A stretch of DNA of 11,989 nucleotides from positions 1-11,989 of the forward strand of contig JANMFM010000247.1 in the NCBI GenBank assembly GCA_031374125.1, given 5' to 3'. Below the pieces are notes generated by a model, which worked only from the letters and a program-made list of their open reading frames with translations, did no database searches and was not told the origin of the DNA. This document shows, in pieces, positions 6,528-11,989 of the stretch (within the stretch, counting starts at the first letter, position 1; each line of letters starts with the position of its first letter). Made by a program: the position numbers and the translations under genes. The stretch comes from JAEYZS01 sp031374125. GTDB taxonomy: Bacteria; Bdellovibrionota; Bdellovibrionia; Bdellovibrionales; JAEYZS01.

Positions 6528-6887
6528 TTAGTACTCTCTATTGAAACGATCGCCACGTCCGCCGCCGCCTCCGCCGCTACGTCCGCCACCACCAAATCCA
6601 CCACGTCCGCCGCCGCCACCGCCGCTTCGTCCGCCACCTTCTTGTGGTTTAGCTTCAGAAACCTTCAAAGCTCTACCTTGAAAATCTTGACCGTTAAAAC
6701 GCTCAACGCAATCAATAGCTGCTTGATCGTCTTCCATCTCAACAAAACCGAAACCTTTGCTTCTGCCTGAATCACGATCAGTGATTACTCTTGCAGATGC
6801 TACTGTTCCAGCTTGTCCGAATAATTGCTCAAGATCTTGGTCCTGAACCGAGTAAGGTAAATTCCCTACGTATAACTTCTTAGCCAT
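6528..6887 (-). CDS. Glycine-rich RRM RNA-binding protein
   Basis: This 119-residue protein has one RNA recognition motif (residues 3-80) with both RNP signatures: RNP2 LYVGNL (5-10) and RNP1 KGFGFVEM (44-51). A tail of Gly and Arg follows (84-114), ending DRFNREY. It is of the type known from cyanobacteria and other bacteria, where such proteins bind single-stranded RNA and are often cold-induced; cold induction here is inference. A strong AGGAGG sits five bases before the ATG. The tail consists of two near-identical 13-residue blocks (84-96 and 100-112). The 170 bp upstream of the start is free of genes and rich in small dyads. A clear terminator follows the gene. Confidence 0.96.
   Translation of the reverse strand: MAKKLYVGNLPYSVQDQDLEQLFGQAGTVASARVITDRDSGRSKGFGFVEMEDDQAAIDCVERFNGQDFQGRALKVSEAKPQEGGGRSGGGGGGRGGFGGGGRSGGGGGGRGDRFNREY
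6552..6638. repeat. 39-bp tandem duplication in the Gly-rich tail
   Basis: Positions 6552-6590 and 6600-6638 are 36/39 identical by direct comparison, separated by 9 bp. They encode the two copies of the 13-residue Gly/Arg/Ser block of the RRM protein and probably arose by slippage in a GC-rich repeat. Confidence 0.85.
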
Positions 6888-6984
6888 TTGGGCCTCCTGT
6901 TAGATAAAATCTCGCCAAATTAAAAGGCCCTGGGAAACGAAAACCGTACTCTTAGACCTGGTCTGAACATGGCGATAATGTTCA
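6886..6984 (-). promoter_or_regulatory. Possible structured leader of the RRM gene
   Basis: In the minus-strand transcript GGGCCT (6930-6925) can pair with AGGCCC (6895-6890), which covers part of the Shine-Dalgarno sequence. Alternatively ATTTGG (6920-6915) can pair with CCAAAT (6891-6886), which covers the start codon. The two pairings overlap, so they exclude each other. Further upstream lie two adjoining dyads, AGACC-T-GGTCT (6954-6964) and TGAACAT-7-ATGTTCA (6964-6984), which could be operator or RNA hairpins. No convincing sigma-70 promoter was found on this strand. Confidence 0.4.
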
Positions 6985-7029
6985 TGGGTAGTGTTTTAGC
7001 ATAGGTCCTAGCCGATTAGAAGTACTTTC

Positions 7030-7058
7030 TTGACGTTCATTATTCATGTTCTCATAAT
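7030..7058 (+). promoter_or_regulatory. Strong sigma-70 promoter of the PilZ gene
   Basis: TTGACG (7030-7035), a 17-nt spacer and CATAAT (7053-7058) match the consensus at 5/6 positions in each hexamer. The expected transcription start is near 7065, two bases before the ATG at 7067, so the mRNA would be leaderless or nearly so. Confidence 0.75.
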
Positions 7059-7066
7059 TGGAATAT

Positions 7067-7903
7067 ATGAGAGTAAGACCATGGCCTATCATTATAATCG
7101 CTTTAATCCATATTTTTGCGCCAATTTTTAATATTTATTTTAGCGCGCAGCTAAACGGAGTCCTCTTTTTTGACTATCTCGAATATTTATTTGTGAACAA
7201 ACATATTTTAGAAAATATCTTCTGGATGCTTCTTCCTCTCATCACGGGTTTATCAATTTTTAAATTTAGAAAGTGGAGTTATCTTTTATTGATGGCCTTC
7301 ACTACGGCAACGAGTGTTTTGTTGATTCAAGAGTGGGCGACTTCACCCAAACTCCCTCTTCAAACATTCTTAATTCTTGAAAGTGTGAATGTAATTATCT
7401 TCTGTTATTTCTTACTTCCCTCTGTCAGAAATGTTTATCTAAAACCCTCTCTCCGGTGGTGGGAACAAAAGCCAAGATATTTGGTGGATGTCCCTACTCT
7501 TATTGAAACCAAGAATTCTACTTCTACTGGAACAATACGAAATATTTCAGAAGGCGGAGGAATGATTGAAACCACTCTCGATTTTTCACGAGGAGATATA
7601 TTTAATATCTCTTTCGAATTATTTCAGAAAAAATTCATGATGGAAGTTCAAGTCGTATTCAAAGGTATAGATGGATTCGGAACATTCTTCACAAAAGTTT
7701 CTCCTTCGCAAAATGAACTCAACAAAGTGATTGATCAGCTGACTACTCAAGGTTATCCGCTCAGAACTGAACGCCCAAACTTAAAGGACAGTTTCAAACA
7801 GTGGATAAAAGGTGCCGTCAAAGGCAAAGGACTTCTGCCTCAACCAGAAGTACGCGGTCACGCGGTCATTAGATCCACTCCAAAAGCCAGCAAAGAGTCT
7901 TAA
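7067..7903 (+). CDS. Membrane protein with C-terminal PilZ domain
   Basis: The start is set at ATG 7067 (278 residues); a TTG at 7058 would lie in the promoter -10. Four hydrophobic helices cover residues 6-26, 48-65, 70-88 and 97-118. A PilZ domain follows at about 135-225, with the signature RNISEGGGMIE (158-168) and then strands VQVVFKG and GTFFTKV. PilZ domains usually bind cyclic di-GMP through an RxxxR motif before the first strand and the [DN]xSxxG motif. Here the second is present (N159-G164), but the first is only KPRYLV, with a single Arg in place, so binding is doubtful. The tail 226-278 is basic and probably cytoplasmic. Likely role: a membrane signalling or motility adaptor; the partner is unknown. 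The gene stands alone between its promoter and a terminator. Confidence 0.88.
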   Translation: MRVRPWPIIIIALIHIFAPIFNIYFSAQLNGVLFFDYLEYLFVNKHILENIFWMLLPLITGLSIFKFRKWSYLLLMAFTTATSVLLIQEWATSPKLPLQTFLILESVNVIIFCYFLLPSVRNVYLKPSLRWWEQKPRYLVDVPTLIETKNSTSTGTIRNISEGGGMIETTLDFSRGDIFNISFELFQKKFMMEVQVVFKGIDGFGTFFTKVSPSQNELNKVIDQLTTQGYPLRTERPNLKDSFKQWIKGAVKGKGLLPQPEVRGHAVIRSTPKASKES

Positions 7904-7966
7904 AAAATATCTAAATCTTTCAAAAAATGTCTCAATGATGTACAGCATATGTTATGATTTCATACT

Positions 7967-7997
7967 ACCATCTACACATATGTGTAGATGGTTTTTA
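7967..7997 (+). terminator. 26-bp perfect palindrome with T-run, terminator
   Basis: The 13-bp half ACCATCTACACAT (7967-7979) is followed directly by its exact complement (7980-7992) and then TTTT. It lies 64 bp after the PilZ stop. As RNA it folds to an approximately 11-bp stem with a 4-nt loop and a short U-tract. The perfect symmetry would also suit a protein-binding site. Confidence 0.75.
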
Positions 7998-8061
7998 TAA
8001 GTAAAATCAATTACTTATAATTAATTTTTCTGAATGTGTGCGATTCTAAACAATTAATATA

Positions 8062-8090
8062 TTGGTAATTTTAGATGCCTAATCGATAAT
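8062..8090 (+). promoter_or_regulatory. Candidate promoter of the response regulator gene
   Basis: TTGGTA (8062-8067), a 17-nt spacer and GATAAT (8085-8090) give 4/6 and 5/6 matches to the consensus. The leader would be about 80 nt and contains an inverted repeat, CATGTA ... TACATG (8109-8142), enclosing GTGT/ACAC. Another TATAAT at 8016-8021 has no -35 partner. Confidence 0.5.
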
Positions 8091-8178
8091 GAATATGTTC
8101 AAAACTTCATGTATGTGTACGTATGACACGCTACCTTACATGTAACAACGGATGTTTTATTTTTAAAGGAGTTATTAA

Positions 8179-8919
8179 ATGAATAAAATTTTATTAGTCG
8201 AAGATTCAGTGGATTCATATCAACTGGTTGATCGCGCCATCGGTGGCTCAAATGAACTACACTGGGCCCAAAATTTACAAGAGGCGATGGAGTTGGTAAA
8301 ACAGCACCCTTTTGATTTAATACTTCTTGATGTGATGCTCCCAGATGGTGACGGCTTTAGATTATGCTCTGTTTTACAAACAGACGAAATACTATCGCAA
8401 ATCCCTGTTATCTTTTTAACAGCGAAAAATTCTGTATCAGACAAAGTCCTTGGATTCTCAGTGGGTGCGGATGATTACATCCCAAAACCATTTGATCCAT
8501 TAGAATTAAAAGCTCGCATCGAAGGTAAGATGCGTAAAAAACAAAAGGAAGCTGTTCAAGCTGATATTATTAAAACCGGAGAAATCGAAATCAACAAATC
8601 GACTCAATCAATCAGAATCAAAGGTCAGCCCGATTCAGATCGTATCGAGTTAACACCTATCGAGTTCAAAATTTTATTGATGTTTGCAAAAGCTCCAGGG
8701 AAAGTTTTCTCACGCGATGAAATTTTAAATCACGTATGGGGAGAGAATATTCATGTTTACACGCGCTCAGTCGACACACACGTGAGCAAACTAAGAAAAA
8801 AATTAGAACCATACTCTAACTATGTACAATCTGTTCATGGCAGCGGATACCGTTTTCATGTGGAGAAGCATGACCCTTTACTTAGAGCTGATGTTGGAGG
8901 AATCGCACAGCTTTACTAA
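8179..8919 (+). CDS. Orphan OmpR/PhoB-type response regulator
   Basis: This 246-residue two-domain regulator has AAGGAG seven bases before the ATG. The receiver domain (1-118) shows the acidic pair E8/D9, the phosphoacceptor D51 in LILLDVMLPDGDG, T81 and K103 in the KPF motif, so all switch residues are present. The winged-helix DNA-binding domain (131-228) shows LTPIEFKILL, the recognition-helix region RSVDTHVSKLRKKLE and the wing VHGSGYRF. Phosphorylation by a histidine kinase should control dimerisation and promoter binding. No kinase gene lies next to it, so its partner is elsewhere or the regulator is driven in another way. A 16-residue tail after the wing (231-246) has no obvious role. 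It has its own promoter candidate and terminator and is probably monocistronic. Confidence 0.96.
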   Translation: MNKILLVEDSVDSYQLVDRAIGGSNELHWAQNLQEAMELVKQHPFDLILLDVMLPDGDGFRLCSVLQTDEILSQIPVIFLTAKNSVSDKVLGFSVGADDYIPKPFDPLELKARIEGKMRKKQKEAVQADIIKTGEIEINKSTQSIRIKGQPDSDRIELTPIEFKILLMFAKAPGKVFSRDEILNHVWGENIHVYTRSVDTHVSKLRKKLEPYSNYVQSVHGSGYRFHVEKHDPLLRADVGGIAQLY

Positions 8920-8967
8920 TCTTTAGTGATTAGCATCTAAGAATATGCACCAATATCAGTAAAGGTT

Positions 8968-9000
8968 AAGGCTGGACGATTGTCTGGCCTTTTCTTTTTT
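8968..9000 (+). terminator. Rho-independent terminator of the response regulator gene
   Basis: The arm AAGGCTGGAC (8968-8977) pairs over 10 bp (two G-U) with GTCTGGCCTT (8982-8991) around a GATT loop, followed by TTCTTTTTT. It ends only 49 bp before the assumed start of the transporter gene. Confidence 0.85.
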
Positions 9001-9048
9001 GGTCCTGCACACCTTACGAATCTACGCACTTTGAAATATCCTAGTAAA

Positions 9049-10428
9049 GTGGAATCCCAAGTCAGTATAGAAGAAAATTTAACACAAAAAAACTTACGGT
9101 ACAGCATTCTCGATGGATGCTCTTATAGTTTTATGGTGGGACTTGGCGAGACTTATATTGCCGCTTTTGTTTTGACGAAAGGTTTTTCTCAACTCTCTGC
9201 AAGTTTAATTTCTACAATTCCACTCTTTGCAGGAGCAATTCTTCAACTTGCATCTCCCTACGGCGTGTTCCATTTAAAATCTTATAGAAAGTGGGTCACA
9301 AAAACTTCTTTCCTACAAGGGATCAGTCTTTTTGCTCTTGCAATGACGACATTCATTCCTGTTCCTGTAGAAGTACTATTTATTATTGCAGCCTTGTATT
9401 GGGCCGGCGGAATGTCGACCGGGCCAGCGTGGAATTCCTGGATGACAAAGATTGTTCCCGAGCACTCCCGACTGAAATTCTTTTCTAGTAGATCTATGTT
9501 AAGCTCAAGCTGTGTCTTTATTGGACTTGTGACCGGCGGATTAATTCTTCATGTGTTCTCTGATCACAATACAATTTTGAAAGCTTTCTTCGGAATTTTT
9601 GTGGTTTCTGGAATTTTAAGAATTCTATCTTCTTACCTACTTTCGCTGCATACCGAAAACGAAGAAATGACAGCTTCGATTGAGAAATTTTCATTTCGGC
9701 ATGTTTGTAAAACAATCTGGAAAAGAGATTACGCTAGAACCTTGAAATTTATTTTTATATTTCAATTTGGAGTTTATTTTTCTGCCGCGTTTTTTAATCC
9801 CTTCATGCTTAAGGAACTTCAGTTCTCTTACCGCACCTATATGATTATGCTAGCCAGCTCTTTTATCGCAAAGATTATTGCTCAGCCTATCACTAAAAAA
9901 ATCATTGAAAGCGTTGGACCGCAGAGAACTTTATTTTTTGCTACATTGGGGATCATTCCTCTACCGCTCGTTTGGACCGTGAGCCAAGACCCCGTTTACT
10001 TGGCTCTGATGCAAGGAGCTTCGGGTTTTATGTGGGGAATGTATGAGTTGATAACTTTTCTCATTCTCTTTAACCAAATTCCGCAGAAAGAAAGAACTGA
10101 AGTACTTACATTTTTCAACTTTGCCCAAACTCTGTGTATTATTGCGGGTTCGGTGATCGCGGGGTTTGTGTTTAAATTTTTCGGTGCGAACCACCAAGCC
10201 TATATGATCGTGTTCTGCGCATCTACGGGGCTCAGATTCCTTGCATTGTTCCAGTTTCCAGATCTCTCACAGAATGTTACAGTTATTCGCAACTGGATCA
10301 TGCTAAAGCCTTCAGGATTTAGACTCTCTAGAGTGGATTTCTTTTCACAGCCGCTCTTTATCAAAGAAAAAAACGATAAGATTAAGTCACAACCCAAAAA
10401 ATCTGGTGATTCAAAAAAAATTTCTTGA
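9049..10428 (+). CDS. Major facilitator superfamily transporter
   Basis: The frame encodes a protein of about 459 residues with roughly 12 hydrophobic helices in two halves, joined by a charged loop around HTENEEMTASIEKFSFRHVC. The segment GPAWNSWMTKIVPEHSR after the fourth helix is the NPAWxSWxxxxVPxxxRG-like motif common in this MFS branch. The substrate cannot be inferred; the family exports drugs or moves small metabolites by proton coupling. The start is uncertain. The open frame reaches back into the preceding terminator at 8980, no ATG occurs before residue 52 of that frame (inside helix 1, 9133), and neither TTG 9031 nor GTG 9049 has a good ribosome binding site. I chose GTG 9049 because it leaves a short cytoplasmic N terminus (MESQVSIEENL) and clears the terminator. 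The lysine-rich C-terminal tail is cytoplasmic. Confidence 0.85.
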   Translation: MESQVSIEENLTQKNLRYSILDGCSYSFMVGLGETYIAAFVLTKGFSQLSASLISTIPLFAGAILQLASPYGVFHLKSYRKWVTKTSFLQGISLFALAMTTFIPVPVEVLFIIAALYWAGGMSTGPAWNSWMTKIVPEHSRLKFFSSRSMLSSSCVFIGLVTGGLILHVFSDHNTILKAFFGIFVVSGILRILSSYLLSLHTENEEMTASIEKFSFRHVCKTIWKRDYARTLKFIFIFQFGVYFSAAFFNPFMLKELQFSYRTYMIMLASSFIAKIIAQPITKKIIESVGPQRTLFFATLGIIPLPLVWTVSQDPVYLALMQGASGFMWGMYELITFLILFNQIPQKERTEVLTFFNFAQTLCIIAGSVIAGFVFKFFGANHQAYMIVFCASTGLRFLALFQFPDLSQNVTVIRNWIMLKPSGFRLSRVDFFSQPLFIKEKNDKIKSQPKKSGDSKKIS

Positions 10429-10439
10429 TATCCTTATTC

Positions 10440-10461
10440 ACTAAGAGCTAGGTCTCTTAGT
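10440..10461 (+). promoter_or_regulatory. 8-bp inverted repeat upstream of dps
   Basis: ACTAAGAG (10440-10447) and CTCTTAGT (10454-10461) form a perfect dyad around CTAGGT. It lies 12 bp after the transporter stop and 32 bp before the dps ATG. The downstream T-content is too low for a confident terminator. TAGTAT (10458-10463) overlaps its right arm and could be a -10, so an operator or activator site for dps is equally possible. Confidence 0.5.
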
Positions 10462-10493
10462 ATTTACGCATTTTATAACAGGAGAACTTTTTT

Positions 10494-10964
10494 ATGAAAA
10501 TTGATATTGGAATACCAGATGCATCTCGAAAAGAAATTGCAGATGGTCTATCTCATTTTTTAGCAGATTCTTATTCACTTTATTTAAAGACCCACAACTA
10601 TCACTGGAATGTGACGGGACCAATGTTCCAAACTCTTCATCTCATGTTCGAACAACATTATAATGAACTGGCACTGGCTGTGGATAATATTGCAGAGAGA
10701 ATCAGAGCCCTTGGATTTTATGCGCCAGGAACTTATGCTCAATATGCAAAACTCACAAAAATCAAAGAAGAGGAAGGCATTCCTTCTGCTCACGACATGA
10801 TCAAAAATTTAGTTCATGGCCATGAGACTGTAGCAAAAACTGCCAGATCTGTTTTTCCAGCGGCAGAAAAAGGAAGCGATGAGGCAACACTTGATCTTCT
10901 GACTCAAAGAATCCAGCTCCACGAAAAAACAGCGTGGATGCTAAGAAGCCTTGTCGCTGATTAA
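10494..10964 (+). CDS. dps: Dps ferritin-like DNA-protection protein
   Basis: This 156-residue member of the Dps/ferritin-like family has AGGAG nine bases before the ATG. Dps assembles as a 12-subunit cage, oxidises Fe(II) with peroxide at a site between subunits and stores the iron, protecting DNA. The intersubunit ferroxidase ligands are all present: H37 in HNYHWNVTGPMF, H49, E53, D64 and E68 in DNIAERIRALG. The length and four-helix layout are typical. The lysine-rich N-terminal tail used by E. coli Dps for DNA binding is missing (MKIDIGIPDAS), so direct DNA binding is uncertain. Its stop codon overlaps the nhaA start (TAATG), implying a two-gene operon. In other bacteria dps responds to peroxide, iron or starvation; here a dyad precedes it. 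Confidence 0.96.
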   Translation: MKIDIGIPDASRKEIADGLSHFLADSYSLYLKTHNYHWNVTGPMFQTLHLMFEQHYNELALAVDNIAERIRALGFYAPGTYAQYAKLTKIKEEEGIPSAHDMIKNLVHGHETVAKTARSVFPAAEKGSDEATLDLLTQRIQLHEKTAWMLRSLVAD

Positions 10965-11989
10965 TGACAAAAAGACTCATAGAATTTTTTAACAATGAAG
11001 CGGCAGGAGGAATTCTCCTGCTGTTCACTGCAGCTCTGGCGCTTATAATTTCCAACTCTGCATTAAGTGATTCCTATTTTTATTTTATCAATTTCGAAGT
11101 TTTTGGATGGACGCTTCATCACATTGTGAATGATGCGCTCATGGCAATATTCTTTTACGTTGTCGGATTAGAAATTAAAAAAGAAGTTTTTCAAGGAGAG
11201 CTTTCTGATCGCAAAAAATCTTCTTTAGCGATTTTTGGGGCTCTTGGAGGAATGATTGTTCCTGCTCTGATATATTATTTATTGAACGCCAACGATTCTA
11301 TAGATAAACATGGTTGGGCTATACCTATGGCCACTGACATTGCTTTTGCAGTAGGCGTACTTGCCTTGCTAGGAAAAAAGGTTCCTGCTGAATTAAAAAT
11401 ATTTTTGTTGGCACTAGCAATAGTTGATGATCTTGGAGCTATCCTTGTCATTGCCTTATTCTACACAAAACAACTTTCAATTTTGCATCTCCTCTTATCC
11501 ATTATTCCTTTCGGCATTATATATCTTTTGAATCGTTTCGTTCCTTTGCATAAGTTTGTCTATATTACCCTAGGAATTTTAAGTTGGTTCTTGATTTTTA
11601 AATCAGGCATTCACGCAACGATAGCGGGAGTTATTCTAGCCTTCTTAACTCCCTTCCAACTTGAGAAAAATGAATTGCGCTCTACAACTCCACTCACACA
11701 TTGGCTTCATACACTTCATCCAATCGTGACCTTCTCGATCATGCCCATCTTTGCATTCTTCAACGCAGGAATGGTTTTAGAAGGGATTTCACTTACGGAT
11801 ATCTTCCATAGTAGCGTTTCTTTAGGAGCTATGCTTGGTCTTGTGGTTGGTAAACCTTTAGGAATTTTGATCTTCTGCTTTATCGCATGCAAACTCAAGA
11901 TCGCGAAGCTTCCTGAAACTATCGATTGGCTAGAGATGACTGGTGTTGGCCTCATCGCAGGAATTGGATTCACGATGTCATTATTTATC
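10964..11989 (+). CDS. nhaA: Na+/H+ antiporter NhaA, 3'-truncated by the window
   Basis: The frame from ATG 10964 stays open to the last base, giving 342 residues of a family usually near 390; the end lies outside the window. NhaA exports Na+ in exchange for about two H+ at the inner membrane and controls cytoplasmic pH and salt. Family motifs appear in order: FFNNEAAGGILLL (8-20), FFYVVGLEIKKE (63-74), IPMATDIAFAVGVLALLG (120-137) with D125, AIVDDLGAI with the ion-binding pair D155/D156 (D163/D164 in E. coli), KSGIHATIAGV (213-223), K297 in VVGKPLG (K300 in E. coli), and GIGFTMSLFI. All essential residues seen so far are intact. No separate ribosome binding site is evident; the one-base overlap with the dps stop indicates translational coupling. 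Confidence 0.95.
   Translation, partial: MTKRLIEFFNNEAAGGILLLFTAALALIISNSALSDSYFYFINFEVFGWTLHHIVNDALMAIFFYVVGLEIKKEVFQGELSDRKKSSLAIFGALGGMIVPALIYYLLNANDSIDKHGWAIPMATDIAFAVGVLALLGKKVPAELKIFLLALAIVDDLGAILVIALFYTKQLSILHLLLSIIPFGIIYLLNRFVPLHKFVYITLGILSWFLIFKSGIHATIAGVILAFLTPFQLEKNELRSTTPLTHWLHTLHPIVTFSIMPIFAFFNAGMVLEGISLTDIFHSSVSLGAMLGLVVGKPLGILIFCFIACKLKIAKLPETIDWLEMTGVGLIAGIGFTMSLFI

Noticed and set aside
6541..6640. GC-rich repeats as a CRISPR-like or mobile repeat
   Set aside because: They encode the Gly/Arg tail of the RRM protein in frame; only two copies exist and there are no spacers.
7812..8000. Short + strand frame overlapping the end of the PilZ gene
   Set aside because: It overlaps a supported gene in another frame, runs through the palindromic terminator, and has no recognisable features.
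11716..11973. Minus-strand frame opposite the 3' end of nhaA
   Set aside because: NhaA motifs continue on the + strand through this stretch to the end of the window; this is a shadow frame.

Overview
The window looks like a chromosome segment of an AT-rich Gram-negative bacterium. It has Sec-exported proteins, a lipoprotein, a GreB of the proteobacterial type, a glycine-rich RRM protein and a membrane-anchored PilZ protein. A member of the Bdellovibrionota (Bdellovibrio/Bacteriovorax relatives) fits best. This is an impression from gene style, since no rRNA or other phylogenetic marker is present.

Layout. Positions 3-4458 hold four tightly packed + strand genes (4-nt overlap, then gaps of 27 and 14 nt) that form one operon, entered from upstream. 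The first is cut by the window edge and is a paralogue of the second. Genes 2, 3 and 4 carry N-terminal signal peptides. Gene 3 is an exported protein with a HipA/phosphatidylinositol-3/4-kinase-like catalytic core. Gene 4 is an exported ribose-phosphate pyrophosphokinase (PRPP synthetase) homologue with most of its catalytic residues intact and an extra degenerate copy of the N-terminal domain. Genes 1 and 2 are not assigned to a known family; parts of them resemble a phosphoribosyltransferase fold. All four proteins share a short motif [ILV]-S-C-[KQR]-x-[AILF]-F, or a close match, at the C terminus (genes 1, 2, 4) or just after the signal peptide (gene 3). An exported set of ATP/PRPP-type enzymes with a common cysteine tag is the most unusual thing here. 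Delivery into a nucleotide-containing compartment such as a prey or host cell is my inference, not something the sequence shows.

Positions 4570-6887 hold an anchored alpha/beta hydrolase (-), a small Cys-rich lipoprotein (+), greB (-) and an RRM RNA-binding protein (-) with its own terminator. Positions 7067-8919 hold a PilZ membrane protein with an apparently leaderless promoter, a palindromic terminator, and an orphan OmpR-type response regulator with its own terminator. Positions 9049-11989 hold an MFS transporter, dps, and a 3'-truncated nhaA that overlaps the dps stop codon by one base. The last two probably form a stress operon (iron/oxidant protection plus Na+/H+ exchange).

The 1-4458 operon is visibly richer in AT and in AGA/ATA codons than the rest, consistent with an accessory island beside housekeeping genes. 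No tRNA, rRNA, CRISPR array, insertion sequence or integrase was found.
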